DNA from: Mixta hanseatica
Lineage (GTDB): Bacteria > Pseudomonadota > Gammaproteobacteria > Enterobacterales > Enterobacteriaceae
NCBI RefSeq assembly: GCF_023517775.1
Contig: NZ_CP082904.1
Location: 2,914,001 to 2,978,000, forward strand
DNA: 64,000 bases
Reading direction: 5' to 3'
Below the pieces are notes generated by a model. That model did no database searches and was not told the origin of the DNA. It saw nothing but the letters and a program-made list of their open reading frames with translations. The position numbers were made by a program, and so were the translations under genes. The stretch's first letter is position 1. The number at the start of each line of letters is the position of its first letter. Shown here piece by piece: positions 43,452-53,676 of this stretch.

Positions 43452-44483
43452 ATGAGTGAACATCCTGAACATCTCCGCAACCGGCATGATACAGCCTGGG
43501 TGGAACCGGTGAATGGTGTACCGCTGAAGCGCATTTCATGGAGCGCTATCTTTGCCGGCGTGATTGCTGCGGTATTAATTCATTTATTATTAACACTGCT
43601 GGGCACGGCGATCGGTTTATCCAGCATCGATCCGATGAAAGAGCAAAACCCGATGGACGGCATTGGCACCGGCGCGGCCATCTGGACCGGCATCAGTATG
43701 TTGGTTTCCATCGCCGTAGGTGCCTGGGTCAGTGGACGTCTGGCGCAGCGTGAAGGAATGCTGCATGGTCTGTTAATGTTCGGCGTGAATACCCTGTTTA
43801 GTCTCTGGCTGGCAATCATGCTGGTTAATTATGCCATGAGCGGCGCCATGAATGTGATGGGCGCAAGCCTGAATGCGATCGGCAGCAGCATTAGCGCTGT
43901 TGCGCCGCAGGCGACGCAGATGGCGCGCGATAAATTACAGGAAAACGGTATTAACCTGGATGATTTGCAGAATGAGTTAGAAACCACGCTGCGTCAGACG
44001 GGCAAACCTGAGTTGCAGCCGGAAAATCTGCAAAATGACGCGCAGAATGCGGCAGACAGCGCGCAGAATCAGGCGCAGACCACGGCAAATAACCCGCAAA
44101 ATGCCGATACGGATATCGCTAACTGGGTGAAAGGCTTAATTACCCGTAATCAGGATACATTGCAGGCTGCGGACCGTGATGCGCTGAAAAATATTATTAA
44201 AGCGCGTACCGGAAAAACTGATGCTGAAGCGGAACAGATTGTCGATCAGACTGAGAAAAGCTATCAGCAGGCGCGTCAAAAATATAATGAGTTAAAACAG
44301 CAGGCGGAACAGAAAGCGCGTGAAGCCGCGGATAAAGCCGCAGCGGCGACTGCTAAAGCCAGCTGGTTTGCCTTCTTCATGCTAATTATCGAAGCCGTAC
44401 TGGCGGGCGTAATGGGTATGGTGGGCCGTCGTACTCAGCCGCGTCAGGTGCTGAGCCATCAGCGTCCAACTAAACGTGATTAA
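43452..44483 (+). CDS. Unrecognised inner-membrane protein with long polar, coiled-coil-like insert
   Basis: 343 residues; I do not recognise a characterised family. Three transmembrane helices near the N-terminus (about residues 29-53, 73-95 and 103-130, the first two glycine/alanine-rich), then a ~170-residue hydrophilic segment (about 135-305) rich in Gln, Asn and Ala with heptad-like parts ('QQARQKYNELKQQAEQKAREAADKAAAATAKA' region), and a fourth helix (about 305-327) before a basic tail. GGGAG precedes the ATG and a terminator follows, so it is a monocistronic gene. It occupies the place of yfcC in the E. coli order. Confidence 0.8.
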   Translation: MSEHPEHLRNRHDTAWVEPVNGVPLKRISWSAIFAGVIAAVLIHLLLTLLGTAIGLSSIDPMKEQNPMDGIGTGAAIWTGISMLVSIAVGAWVSGRLAQREGMLHGLLMFGVNTLFSLWLAIMLVNYAMSGAMNVMGASLNAIGSSISAVAPQATQMARDKLQENGINLDDLQNELETTLRQTGKPELQPENLQNDAQNAADSAQNQAQTTANNPQNADTDIANWVKGLITRNQDTLQAADRDALKNIIKARTGKTDAEAEQIVDQTEKSYQQARQKYNELKQQAEQKAREAADKAAAATAKASWFAFFMLIIEAVLAGVMGMVGRRTQPRQVLSHQRPTKRD

Positions 44484-44501
44484 AACATCTCAGTAACCCA
44501 T

Positions 44502-44528
44502 AAGGCGGGAGCATTTCCCGCCTTTTTT
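44502..44528 (+). terminator. Rho-independent terminator
   Basis: Nine-base stem AAGGCGGGA/TCCCGCCTT (44502-44510 with 44516-44524), loop GCATT, six T ending at 44528. Closes the membrane-protein gene. Confidence 0.92.
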
Positions 44529-44841
44529 ATTAGGCTTTTCTGTTAGCGCGATTCCCGCGCGGCTAACACCCTGGCATGCACCGTAAGCCCACGCCTCTGT
44601 TATAAACAGCCGTCCGTTGTGAAGATGGAAAAGGGATAATGACCCGAAATTATCCATGCTGAAACGTTACGTTAATACCCAGGGCGGTGAATTGACGTTA
44701 GATGTAACCTGCCCGATGACAAGCGTATCGCATTGACGCTATAGGGCTGGAGGCGCGCTGCTGGCGTGTTTGATAATGCAAAGTGGAGCGTTCGGAAACC
44801 GAACGCTCCACTTTATATTTGCGGGCCTGGCGGCTGGGGCG
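44529..44841. other. Intergenic stretch with a strong 16-bp hairpin
   Basis: 313 bases with no supported gene. The end holds a perfect 16-bp inverted repeat (44780-44795 with 44799-44814) with a three-base AAA loop, 27 bases past the yfcD stop; it is probably the yfcD transcript end although neither side has a good T run. A 26-codon plus-strand frame at 44656 (MLKRYVNTQGGELTLDV...) looks protein-like but has no ribosome site and may be a gene remnant. Confidence 0.5.
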
Positions 44842-45396
44842 TTATTCCGCTTTCACCTGTTTTTCCTGCCTGACCGGCTCATTGTTGGCGTTGCGGCTGA
44901 GCCACAGCGACAGCGCCTTTAGCGAATCAGAGGTAAATTCATCGCAGCGTGCAGTGATCTCTTCCGGGGTCAGCCAGAAAACCTCGTCCACCTCTTCCGG
45001 CTGCATAGCAAACGGACCGTGCGACACGCAGCTAAACAGCGCGCCCCAAACGCGGCAGTGTTCATCTTCAAAATAGAACTGCCCATGCTCGGCGAAAGGC
45101 ACGGCGGCAATGCCCAGCTCCTCCTCCGCTTCACGGCGCGCGGATTCCAGATACCCTTCCCCGCTTTGCACTACGCCGCCTGCGCACGCATCCAGCATGC
45201 CCGGCAGAAAATCCTTCGTTTCCGTTCGGCGCTGCACCAGAATATTACCCATACCGTCGTGCACCACTATATAGGTAGCGCGATGACGCAAATGTTGTGC
45301 CCGCATCTGGGCACGGCTGGCCTGAGCGATAACTTCGTTATCTTCGTTAACGATATCTACCCATTCAGTGCCGGCATCCTGACCTTGCTCCACCAT
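44842..45396 (-). CDS. yfcD: Nudix hydrolase YfcD
   Basis: 184 residues, IPP-isomerase-like Nudix subfamily. The complete Nudix box GX5EX7REUXEEXGU runs from G74 to I96. Very similar to E. coli YfcD (180) through '[26 protein letters not shown]' region; substrate not established. Its upstream neighbour on the same strand is yfcF. Confidence 0.93.
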   Translation of the reverse strand: MVEQGQDAGTEWVDIVNEDNEVIAQASRAQMRAQHLRHRATYIVVHDGMGNILVQRRTETKDFLPGMLDACAGGVVQSGEGYLESARREAEEELGIAAVPFAEHGQFYFEDEHCRVWGALFSCVSHGPFAMQPEEVDEVFWLTPEEITARCDEFTSDSLKALSLWLSRNANNEPVRQEKQVKAE

Positions 45397-45513
45397 CAGT
45401 AACCCTTTTCGTTCTGGCGCCCATTGCGCGATGATATTCCCACAGGGTTTGCGTTACGTTGACGCAAACCGCCATAACTTAAAGGCTTCGCCTGCCGGAC
45501 GCAAGCCGTGCGA

Positions 45514-46173
<660 letters not shown>

Positions 46174-46270
46174 TTAACGCTCAATGTATTACGCCGCTCG
46201 ATAATAGCACTTTTACTGACGTTCTCTTCTATGCTGAATAGAGGGCAACAACACAGGCATAAGGCTTTGT

Positions 46271-47161
46271 ATGCAAATATTAATTACCGGTGGCACTGGC
46301 CTGGTGGGCCGTCATCTGGTGACGCATCTGCTGGCGCGCGGCGATCGGGTCAGCGTGGTAACGCGCAATGTCGAGGCGGCGCGCGAACTGCTGGGTTCTC
46401 AGGTCAGCATCTGGTCAGGCCTTACTCAACAGCGCGATTTGAACGGTATCGATGCGGTGATTAATCTTGCCGGTGAGCCGATCGCCAGCAAGCGCTGGAC
46501 GCCGCAACACAAACAGTTGCTGTGTGAAAGCCGCTGGCAAATTACCGAGCGGCTGGCCTCGTTAATCAATGCCAGCAGCGAGCCGCCATCGGTACTGATT
46601 TCCGGCTCGGCAACCGGCTATTACGGCAATACCGGCGAGCTGGTGTTAACCGAAGAGGATAACGGTCATGATGAGTTTACCCATCAGCTCTGCGCCCGCT
46701 GGGAAGCGCTGGCGATGACCGCCGCCAGCGATCGTACCCGCGTTTGTCTGCTGCGTACCGGCGTTGTGCTGGCAAAAGAAGGCGGCGCGCTGGCACAGAT
46801 GAAAAAGCCCTTTATGCTGGGCATGGGCGGGCCTATTGGCAGCGGACGTCAATATCTGCCGTGGATCCATCTGGATGACATGCTCAGCGGCATCCTCTGG
46901 CTGCTGGATCACCCGCTGGAAGGACCATTTAATATGGTGGCGCCCTATGCGGTGCGTAATGAGCAATTTGCCGCCACGCTGGGTAAGGTCATGCATCGCC
47001 CATCGCTGCTGCGCACCCCGGCCAGCGCGATAAAGTTACTGATGGGGGAATCTGCGGTGCTGGTGTTGGGCGGGCAGCATGTGCTGCCGGAGCGGCTACA
47101 GGCATCCGGCTTTCGTTTTCGCTGGTATGAGCTGGATAAAGCGCTGGCCGATGTTATCTAA
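46271..47161 (+). CDS. yfcH: NAD(P)-binding epimerase-like protein YfcH (SDR39U1 family)
   Basis: 296 residues, extended short-chain dehydrogenase fold. '[20 protein letters not shown]' binds the dinucleotide (GGTGLVG at 7-13), 'NLAGEPI' and '[13 protein letters not shown]' are typical of the TIGR01777 family, ending with the DUF1731 C-terminal part ('[21 protein letters not shown]'). Substrate unknown. Convergent with hisP with 47 bases between. Confidence 0.93.
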   Translation: MQILITGGTGLVGRHLVTHLLARGDRVSVVTRNVEAARELLGSQVSIWSGLTQQRDLNGIDAVINLAGEPIASKRWTPQHKQLLCESRWQITERLASLINASSEPPSVLISGSATGYYGNTGELVLTEEDNGHDEFTHQLCARWEALAMTAASDRTRVCLLRTGVVLAKEGGALAQMKKPFMLGMGGPIGSGRQYLPWIHLDDMLSGILWLLDHPLEGPFNMVAPYAVRNEQFAATLGKVMHRPSLLRTPASAIKLLMGESAVLVLGGQHVLPERLQASGFRFRWYELDKALADVI

Positions 47162-47208
47162 GCCGCGCCTAACGAAAACGGCGGGCCAGCGCTGACCGTC
47201 ACGCCTGG

Positions 47209-47982
47209 TTATTTCAGCGCGCCGGAAAGAAACTGCTGTAGTCGGGCGCTTTTCGGTTGATTGAATAGCGTCTCTGGCGGCCCTTGCTCTTCGATTTTGC
47301 CCTGATGCAGAAAAATAACGTGGCTGGATACATGACGGGCAAACTCCATTTCGTGCGTGACCACCACCATGGTTTTCCCCTCTTCTGCCAGCTTCTGCAT
47401 AATACGCAGCACTTCACCCACCAGCTCAGGATCCAGCGCAGAGGTAGGCTCATCAAACAGCAGCACATCCGGCTCCATCGCCAGCGCGCGGGCAATGGAG
47501 ACGCGCTGCTGTTGCCCGCCGGAGAGATTAACCGGATACTTCGCCTGGGCGCGCTCGTCGATGCCGACCTTATTGAGATAGCGCAGCGCGCGTTCACGCG
47601 CCTCCGCTTTGCTCAAGCCCAGCACCTGAATCGGCGCTTCCATCACGTTCTCCAGCACCGTCATATGGCTCCAGAGATTAAAGTGTTGAAACACCATGGT
47701 CAGGCGCGTACGCAGCAGGCGCAGCTGCTCTTTATCCGCCACTTTGAGCTGTCCATCGCCGTCGCGCACCAGGTTAATCGGCTGGTTGTTTACCGCAATT
47801 GAGCCTTCGCTCGGTTTTTCCAGGAAGTTAATACAGCGCAGAAAGGTGCTTTTGCCGGAGCCGGACGATCCAATAATGGTAATCACATCGCCGGCATTCG
47901 CCTGTAGCGATACCCCTTTTAACACCTCATGCTCACCATAGCGTTTGTGCAGTTCGGTAACGTTGAGTTTATTTTCAGCCAT
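47209..47982 (-). CDS. hisP: Histidine ABC transporter ATP-binding protein
   Basis: 257 residues. Walker A 'GSSGSGKST' starts at residue 38, signature 'LSGGQQQR', Walker B '[14 protein letters not shown]', and the H-loop 'VVVTHEM'. Powers HisQ/HisM for uptake of histidine (and arginine/lysine/ornithine with a cognate binding protein). Last gene of hisJQMP. Confidence 0.96.
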   Translation of the reverse strand: MAENKLNVTELHKRYGEHEVLKGVSLQANAGDVITIIGSSGSGKSTFLRCINFLEKPSEGSIAVNNQPINLVRDGDGQLKVADKEQLRLLRTRLTMVFQHFNLWSHMTVLENVMEAPIQVLGLSKAEARERALRYLNKVGIDERAQAKYPVNLSGGQQQRVSIARALAMEPDVLLFDEPTSALDPELVGEVLRIMQKLAEEGKTMVVVTHEMEFARHVSSHVIFLHQGKIEEQGPPETLFNQPKSARLQQFLSGALK

Positions 47983-47990
47983 AGTCGTAC

Positions 47991-48707
47991 TCAGTGGGAC
48001 GATGAAGGTTTAAGGTGCGCCAGCCAGCGTTTTTCCGCCTTGCGGAACAGGCTAATCAACACGTAAGAGATCATTAAATAGATCACCGCCGCAATACCAA
48101 AGGCGGTAAAGGGTTGATAGGTTGCAGCATTGATATCGCGCGCGATTTTCAGTAAATCGGGCACCGTGGCGGTAAATGCCAGCGCCGTGGAATGCAGCAT
48201 TAAAATCACCTCATTACTGTAGGCTGGCAGCGCGATGCGCAGCGCCGCAGGCAAAATAATGCAGCGATAAAGCTTAAAGGTGGAAAAACCGTAGGCGCGC
48301 GCCGCCTCGATTTCGCCGTGCGATACCGAGCGAATCGCCCCGGCAAAAATTTCAGTGGTATAGGCGCAGGTATTCAGCGTAAACGCCAGCAGCGTACAGT
48401 TGAGGCCGCTGCGGAAAAAGGCGCTGAGCAGCTCCGATCCTTTCACCACTTCCAGCGTATACATGCCGGAATAGATAATCAGCAGCTGCACATAGAGCGG
48501 CGTGCCGCGAAATATCCAGGTAAATAGCCACACCGGCGCGCGCACCGCTCTGTTCGGCGACACGCGCGCGATAGCCAACAGCACCGCCAGGCAGCCGCCA
48601 ATCGCCACGGACAGGATCAGCAACCACAGCGTAATCGCCACTCCGGTAAAGCGATAGCCGTCAGTCCAGAGCAGTGATTTCCAGTACTCCTGTAAAATAT
48701 CGATCAT
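47991..48707 (-). CDS. hisM: Histidine ABC transporter permease HisM
   Basis: 238 residues, polar-amino-acid-type permease with about five helices and the EAA loop '[25 protein letters not shown]'. I chose ATG 48707, which overlaps the hisQ stop by four bases; the open frame continues to 48755 but that part overlaps hisQ coding sequence. Confidence 0.95.
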   Translation of the reverse strand: MIDILQEYWKSLLWTDGYRFTGVAITLWLLILSVAIGGCLAVLLAIARVSPNRAVRAPVWLFTWIFRGTPLYVQLLIIYSGMYTLEVVKGSELLSAFFRSGLNCTLLAFTLNTCAYTTEIFAGAIRSVSHGEIEAARAYGFSTFKLYRCIILPAALRIALPAYSNEVILMLHSTALAFTATVPDLLKIARDINAATYQPFTAFGIAAVIYLMISYVLISLFRKAEKRWLAHLKPSSSH

Positions 48708-49390
48708 AGCTCGGCCTTTTTCACGCCAACGGAATAGCGGCGCTCCAGCCACCACAGTACGCCGTTGGATAAAGTCGTAAACAGTAGATAGATAAGGCCG
48801 GCGACCAGCGCAAACCAGAACGGCTGCCAGGTGCTTTTCCCCGCCAGCTGGGTCGCTTTAACCACATCTTCCAGCCCCAGCAGCGACACCAGCGCCGTGG
48901 CCTTTAAGACCACCTGCCAGTTATTGCCGATGCCGGGCAGCGCAAAGCGCATCATGGCGGGGAACAGAATGCGGCGAAACACCTGCGAGCCGGTAAAGCC
49001 GAAGGCGGTTGCCGCTTCGATCTGCCCTTTCGGCACCGCCATAAAGGCGCCGCGAAAGGTTTCGGTAAAATAGGCGCCGTAAATAAATCCCAGCGTGATC
49101 ACCCCGGCAGTCATCGGATCGATATCAAACTGCGCGATCCCCAGCGCGGTGGTAATTTGATTCAGTGCGATCTGCAGCCCGTAAAAGATCAGCAGCATCA
49201 ATACTAAGTCAGGCACGCCGCGAATCAGCGTGGTGTAAGCTTCAGACAGCAGCGCCAGCGGACGACGGCGCGACAGGCGCGCGCCGGCGCCCACCAGACC
49301 TAAAATAACCGCAAGCAGCACCGAGCTGAGCGCCAACTCCAGCGTCACCAGCGCGCCGCGCAAGATAACTTCAGAATAGCCATACAGCAT
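48704..49390 (-). CDS. hisQ: Histidine ABC transporter permease HisQ
   Basis: 228 residues, the same as E. coli HisQ; EAA loop 'GQIEAATAFGFTGSQVFRRILFPA'. Pairs with HisM to form the membrane channel. ATG 49390 matches the family start (MLYGYSEVILRGALVT); the frame extends to 49450 without family support. Confidence 0.95.
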   Translation of the reverse strand: MLYGYSEVILRGALVTLELALSSVLLAVILGLVGAGARLSRRRPLALLSEAYTTLIRGVPDLVLMLLIFYGLQIALNQITTALGIAQFDIDPMTAGVITLGFIYGAYFTETFRGAFMAVPKGQIEAATAFGFTGSQVFRRILFPAMMRFALPGIGNNWQVVLKATALVSLLGLEDVVKATQLAGKSTWQPFWFALVAGLIYLLFTTLSNGVLWWLERRYSVGVKKAEL

Positions 49391-49462
49391 CAACGAAATC
49401 CTGGCGTAGCAAAAGAGACAAAACGCCGCTCGCAATAGGCGAGCGGCCACAACAGCCGGCGA

Positions 49463-50239
49463 TTAGTCACCGTAAACGTTAAAATCGAAATACTTTTTCG
49501 CGATCTTGTCGTAGGTGCCATCTTTGCGTATTTCCGCAAACGCTTTATCAATGGCCGCTTTCAGTTCGCTATCTTCTTTGCGCAGCCCGATACCGGTGCC
49601 GACGCCGAAGATCTTGTCATCTTTTACCGCCGGACCGGCAAAAGCGTAATCTTTGCCCACCGGCTGTTTCAGAAAACCTTCACTGGCCTGCACTTCATCC
49701 TGGAAAGCGGCATCGATACGGCCGGCATTTAAATCCTGATAAACCAGATCCTGATTAGCGTATGGCGTAACGGTTACGCCCTTCGGACGCCAGTATTGGT
49801 TCGCATAGGTTTCCTGAGTAGTGCCCTGCAGCAGACCGATGTTTTTCCCTCTTAACGATTCCGGCGTTGGCTCCAGTTTTGCGCCTTTCGGCGCCACCAG
49901 TCGGGCGTTAGCCGCATAAAGTTTGTCGGAGAAGGCGATCTCCTGCTGACGTTTTTCGGTAATGGAGAGCGAAGAGATAATAAAATCAATTTTCTTCGCC
50001 TTCAGCGACGGGATCAGCGCATCGAAATCGCTTTCCACGTAGCTACAGCTGGCCCCGATACGTTTACAGATCTCATTGGCCAGATCGATATCAAAACCGA
50101 CCAGCTCTCCCTGCGCATTTTTCGATTCAAACGGCGGATAGGTAGGATCGTTACCGATACGCAGCGTTTTCGGTACAGCAGCGCCGACGGTGCTTGCAAA
50201 AGCCAGCAGCAAAGAGAGAGCCAGAACTCGCTTTTTCAT
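49463..50239 (-). CDS. hisJ: Periplasmic histidine-binding protein HisJ (LAO/HisJ family)
   Basis: 258 residues with a Sec signal peptide ending at about residue 20-21 ('...TVGAA'). Type II periplasmic binding protein: '[31 protein letters not shown]', '[22 protein letters not shown]', '[14 protein letters not shown]'. It could equally bind lysine/arginine/ornithine like ArgT; E. coli has both genes side by side, here there is only one. The 273-base upstream region has a candidate sigma-54 promoter and NtrC-like sites. Confidence 0.93.
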   Translation of the reverse strand: MKKRVLALSLLLAFASTVGAAVPKTLRIGNDPTYPPFESKNAQGELVGFDIDLANEICKRIGASCSYVESDFDALIPSLKAKKIDFIISSLSITEKRQQEIAFSDKLYAANARLVAPKGAKLEPTPESLRGKNIGLLQGTTQETYANQYWRPKGVTVTPYANQDLVYQDLNAGRIDAAFQDEVQASEGFLKQPVGKDYAFAGPAVKDDKIFGVGTGIGLRKEDSELKAAIDKAFAEIRKDGTYDKIAKKYFDFNVYGD

Positions 50240-50301
50240 GGGTTATCCTCAAGTGAAGAGCTTATAGTTATGTGAGATGTGACGGGTTTGCTTTCAGGAA
50301 A

Positions 50302-50319
50302 CTGCACTTTTCATGCCAG
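50302..50319 (-). promoter_or_regulatory. Candidate sigma-54 promoter for hisJQMP
   Basis: Minus-strand CTGGCATGAAAAGTGCAG fits the -24/-12 consensus YTGGCACGRNNNTTGCW with two mismatches; the invariant GG and GC are ten bases apart as required. It would start transcription about 50-55 bases before hisJ. Nitrogen-regulated sigma-54 control is established for argT in Salmonella and E. coli; here the single binding-protein gene seems to carry it. Confidence 0.65.
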
Positions 50320-50432
50320 TTTAAAGTGCGACGGCATTATCGCTATCTGGCCTTCATCGCAGCAAAAAACGGGCTGGCGCGCTTCGTTTGTGAATGAAAT
50401 ATAGCAGGCTTGAAAATAGGAAAAAGCGACAT

Positions 50433-50500
50433 TGTTACGTTTTGGTGCATGACCTGCACGAAAAGTGATCCAGGCCGAATTAATGCACCAAAACGGAACA
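50433..50500. promoter_or_regulatory. NtrC-like inverted sites upstream of hisJ
   Basis: TGTTACGTTTTGGTGCAT (50433-50450) and ATGCACCAAAACGGAACA (50483-50500) are inverted copies matching at 17 of 18 bases. Each has one perfect half (TTGGTGCA / TGCACCAA) of the NtrC site TGCACCA-N3-TGGTGCA. They lie about 115-185 bases upstream of the -24 element, a usual enhancer distance. Confidence 0.5.
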
Positions 50501-50512
50501 TTTTATGTGAAG

Positions 50513-51082
50513 TTATGCACCCTGCCAGCGCGTGAAAAGATCTTGCGGCAAGGTAATATCAAACTGATCGAGCACCCGATTCAGCGTTTGATCGACCACA
50601 TCCATCAGGCTCTGCGGGCGATGATAAAAGGCCGGCACCGGCGGCATTACGATCGCGCCCAGCTCGGCGGCGGCGGTCATTAACCGTAAATGTCCCAGAT
50701 GCAACGGGGTCTCCCGCACGCAAAGCACCAGGCGACGGCGCTCTTTCAGCACCACGTCGGCGGCGCGCGTCAGCAGCCCGTCGCTGTAGCTGTGAACGAT
50801 GCCGGACAGGGTTTTCATTGAGCAGGGCAAAATCGCCATGCCTGCGGTTTTAAACGAGCCGGAAGAGATGCTGGCGGCGATATCACGCACGTCATGCACC
50901 ACATCGGCAAAGCCCTGCACCTGACGCAGGGTAAAATCTGTCTCCAGCGCCAGCGTCTGACGCGCGGCGTTACTCATCACCAGGTGCGTTTCAATCTCCG
51001 GCAACGGCTTTAATAGCTGCAGCATGCGAACGCCATAAATAACGCCGCTGGCGCCGGAAATGCCAACGATCACTCTTTTCAT
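50513..51082 (-). CDS. ubiX: Flavin prenyltransferase UbiX
   Basis: 189 residues; prenylates FMN to make the cofactor of the UbiD decarboxylase in ubiquinone synthesis. 'VGISGASGVIYGVRML' (residues 6-21) binds FMN; 'PCSMKTLSGIVHSYSDGLLTRAADVVLKERRRLVLCVRETPL' region (about 103-145) is typical. In E. coli ubiX follows purF in one operon; here about 6.5 kb of extra DNA separates them, so ubiX must use another promoter. Only 59 bases lie between it and the LysR gene upstream. Confidence 0.95.
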   Translation of the reverse strand: MKRVIVGISGASGVIYGVRMLQLLKPLPEIETHLVMSNAARQTLALETDFTLRQVQGFADVVHDVRDIAASISSGSFKTAGMAILPCSMKTLSGIVHSYSDGLLTRAADVVLKERRRLVLCVRETPLHLGHLRLMTAAAELGAIVMPPVPAFYHRPQSLMDVVDQTLNRVLDQFDITLPQDLFTRWQGA

Positions 51083-51141
51083 GAAAAACCCTTCCTTATT
51101 GGTGGGAGGTTAAGTTTGGACGCCCGCCCACAAGATTACAA

Positions 51142-52050
51142 TCAAACCCGCAGCGCGGCACCCTTCAGCGCCTCTGCCTGTGCGGCAAACAGTTGAATAA
51201 GATGATCGGCCACCACCCTGACCCGACGTGAATGCGCCAGATCGGCATGCATTACCAGCCAGACAGGCTGTTCGACGCCCAGTTCAGCCAGCAGACAATG
51301 CAGCCCCGCCTGCTGCGCCAGGAAGTGCGGCAATACTGCTAATCCCATCCCGGCCACCGCGGCGGAGAGCTGGGCCGATAGCGTATTGGTTTCCAGCCGA
51401 CTGGGGCGGCCGCGTAAGGTTCGTAACACCCACTTTGCCGCAGGCAGATGATGGTGCGTTTCCGCCCAGCCGATAAAAGCGTCCTGCTCGAACGCGCCGT
51501 TCTCCTCATCGGGCCGCCGGGACGCCAGATATTCGGCTGAACCATACAGGCCAAAGCCCAGCGTGCCCAGCCGCTTTATTGTCAGGTTGCCCGCCTCAGG
51601 GCGCACCATCCGTACTGCCAGATCGGCATCGCGTCGGTGCAGGTTTAGCGTTTGCAAACCGCTTATCACTTCTACGCGCAGTTCCGGATGCTGCAAGAAC
51701 AGCGATCCCAGCGAAGGAACGATCAGCGGGTTAGCCAAATTTTCCGCCGTTGCCAGCCGTACCAGCCCCGCCACCCTACCCTGCATTTGCGCCGCTTCGC
51801 CAAACGCCAGCGCGGCATGCTCCAGCGCTTCAGCGCGCTCCAGCAGCGCTTCGCCATCATCGGTCAGACGATAGCCGGTTTGATGGCGGCTAAAGAGCGG
51901 CACGCCAAGCGCGGTTTCCAGCCGATCCAGACGGCGCGACAGTGTGGCAATGCCCATACGCAGCTCGTCAGCGGCTCGGCTTAAGGTGCCGCAACGGGCA
52001 ACGGCAAGAAATATCCGGGTATCATCCCAGTGAACAGAAGGGTGCATCAT
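51142..52050 (-). CDS. LysR-family transcriptional regulator
   Basis: 302 residues. N-terminal winged HTH ('RIFLAVARCGTLSRAADELRMGIATLSRRLDRLE', about residues 12-45), C-terminal substrate-binding-like domain. An ATG at 52050 is preferred to a TTG three codons upstream; a second ATG follows directly. Divergent from an aldo-keto reductase gene 94 bases away, which is the likely target. Ligand unknown. Confidence 0.88.
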   Translation of the reverse strand: MMHPSVHWDDTRIFLAVARCGTLSRAADELRMGIATLSRRLDRLETALGVPLFSRHQTGYRLTDDGEALLERAEALEHAALAFGEAAQMQGRVAGLVRLATAENLANPLIVPSLGSLFLQHPELRVEVISGLQTLNLHRRDADLAVRMVRPEAGNLTIKRLGTLGFGLYGSAEYLASRRPDEENGAFEQDAFIGWAETHHHLPAAKWVLRTLRGRPSRLETNTLSAQLSAAVAGMGLAVLPHFLAQQAGLHCLLAELGVEQPVWLVMHADLAHSRRVRVVADHLIQLFAAQAEALKGAALRV

Positions 52051-52144
52051 GTTTTTCAATAATGGAAAACGGAGCGCCGATTTTAACGCTACTTTGCTGA
52101 TATGGAAAAGCAGATACTCCTCGCAACGAACAGGAGGAGCAAAA

Positions 52145-53128
52145 ATGCAACAACGACAGCTGACAACAACTTTACGGGTTTCCGCGCTGGGTCTGGGCTG
52201 TATGGGAATGAGTGAATTTTACGGGCCGCGCGATGATTCTGCTTCGCTGAGGGTGCTGGCGCAGGCGCTGGATAGCGGCATTAATTTTTTCGATACGGCA
52301 GATATGTATGGCCCCTATCACAATGAAGAGATCATTGGCCGCTTCCTGGCCTCGAAGCGTCAGCAGATAAAAATCGCTACCAAATTCGGCATCGTGCGTC
52401 AGCCGGGAGAATATCGTCGTCGCATCGATAACAGCGCCGACTATGCCCGACGTAGCTGTGAAGCCTCTCTGCGGCGACTGGGCGTCGAGCAGATTGACCT
52501 TTATTACGTTCACCGGCTGGATAACGCCATTCCAGTGGAAGAGACAATGGACGCGCTGGCGCAGTTGGTACGCGAAGGGAAAATTGCGCATATCGGTCTG
52601 TGCGAGGTAAGTGCGGCCACGTTAAAACGCGCGCATGCAGTCCATCCGGTTGCGGCCGTTCAGACCGAATATTCGCTCTGGACGCGCGAAGTGGAAAACA
52701 GCGTACTGCCCGCCTGTCGTGAATTGGGGATTGGCCTGGTCGCCTATTCTCCCCTCGGGCGTGGCTTTTTAACTGGTCGCTTTCAACATACGGCTGCCTT
52801 TGAGTCGGGTGATTTCCGCGCCAGCCTGCCCCGTTTCCAGCCGGAAAACCTGGTGAGAAATCGCCCGCTGGCTGAGGTTATCGCGGCCCTTGCGGCGGAG
52901 AAATCCTGCTCTGCCGCCCAGATTGCGCTGGCCTGGCTGCTGGCGCAGGGAGAAAACATTGTTCCCATTCCGGGCACCTGTAACCTAGTACATTTGCAGC
53001 AGAACGCGGCGGCGCTGGCAGTTCATTTAACTCCGCAGGAGCTAACGGCATTACGGCAAGCGGTGACGGCATTACCGGTGGTTGGCGAGCGCTACACTGC
53101 AGAAGGCATGAAAGGCCTTGATGCGTAA
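52145..53128 (+). CDS. Aldo-keto reductase
   Basis: 327 residues, TIM-barrel NADPH-dependent aldo-keto reductase (AKR11/13-like). The catalytic tetrad is visible as D50 and Y55 ('FFDTADMYG'), K80 ('IATKFG') and H123 ('YYVHRLD'). 'EYSLWTREVENSVLPACRELGIGLVAYSPLGRGFLTG' covers the cofactor-binding part. ATG 52145 is preceded by AGGAGGAG, a very strong ribosome site; the frame is open from 52049 but the extra part is not family-like. Substrate unknown. Confidence 0.9.
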   Translation: MQQRQLTTTLRVSALGLGCMGMSEFYGPRDDSASLRVLAQALDSGINFFDTADMYGPYHNEEIIGRFLASKRQQIKIATKFGIVRQPGEYRRRIDNSADYARRSCEASLRRLGVEQIDLYYVHRLDNAIPVEETMDALAQLVREGKIAHIGLCEVSAATLKRAHAVHPVAAVQTEYSLWTREVENSVLPACRELGIGLVAYSPLGRGFLTGRFQHTAAFESGDFRASLPRFQPENLVRNRPLAEVIAALAAEKSCSAAQIALAWLLAQGENIVPIPGTCNLVHLQQNAAALAVHLTPQELTALRQAVTALPVVGERYTAEGMKGLDA

Positions 53129-53130
53129 TA

Positions 53131-53340
53131 TTCGGACTGGTGGGTGTTGTTGGCAATATGCTGGCAGGTAAGCTTATCGAGCTTCATTTGAAAGGTCTGG
53201 CGATTACAGCATTAATCATGGCGGCTGCCACGCAGGCCGCTTCGGCAATTTATGTCGCTATTTTTAATGTGGCGATTGGCTCGGTCTGTTCCCGATTCTG
53301 CTGTTGCCTCCGCTGGCACAGGATTAAGGTTTTCATGAGG
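53131..53340 (+). pseudogene. Remnant of an MFS transporter (C-terminal fragment)
   Basis: Directly after the aldo-keto reductase, the frame reads 'LVGVVGNMLAGKLIELHLKG' and 'QAASAIYVAIFNVAIGS', which resemble the helix 7-8 loop and the 'ASA.N...FN.G...GS' helix of drug-efflux MFS proteins (AraJ/YdhP type). The start of the gene and its end are missing and the reading frame is lost after 'NVAIGS'. Part of a degraded accessory gene at the edge of the toxin region. Confidence 0.45.
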
Positions 53341-53436
53341 CGCCGCTGAGGCTGCCCCATGAAAGCTTAATGTTTGGGGGTTCGGTTTAAATGTTATCCA
53401 GTAAAATCTCAGTAAATTGACTGGATCTCATAACAG

Positions 53437-53676
53437 CTAAGATATTTTTAGCTCTTCTTTAGTTTCTGTTAAAACTCGTAAAAACCTGTCCAGGTTAAAT
53501 TTCATAGCATTTTTTTCAGGTAAAACTCTGGCATCTGAAAAAAATTCAACTTCAATATTATCATGGCCATTATCTTTATTTAACTGGCAGAGTATTTGAT
53601 CTTTGTAAGAGATTTCCACGGTGAGATTCTCATAATTGGAATCACTTAAAAAGATTATTTCAAAATCATCACTCAT
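53437..53676 (-). CDS. Putative immunity protein 1 (orphan)
   Basis: 79 residues, acidic (starts MSDDFEIIFLSDSNYENLTV). I do not assign a named family, but size, charge and position are those of immunity proteins for polymorphic toxin tips; from memory similar ~80-90-residue proteins follow Rhs/Cdi tips that contain a 'KHxGR' motif. Its ATG overlaps the stop of the toxin-like gene by four bases, so it was translationally coupled. AT-rich compared with neighbours. The toxin partner is broken, so this is an orphan whose expression would depend on the transcript. A minor start at 53709 is unlikely. Confidence 0.7.
   Translation of the reverse strand: MSDDFEIIFLSDSNYENLTVEISYKDQILCQLNKDNGHDNIEVEFFSDARVLPEKNAMKFNLDRFLRVLTETKEELKIS

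Noticed and set aside
44656..44736. 26-codon plus-strand frame (MLKRYVNTQGGELTLDV...)
   Set aside because: Protein-like in appearance but no ribosome site and no recognisable partner; mentioned only as a possible remnant.
53140..53349. 69-codon frame after the aldo-keto reductase as a complete small membrane protein
   Set aside because: Its helices resemble an internal piece of an MFS transporter and the C-terminus becomes random, so it is treated as a remnant.
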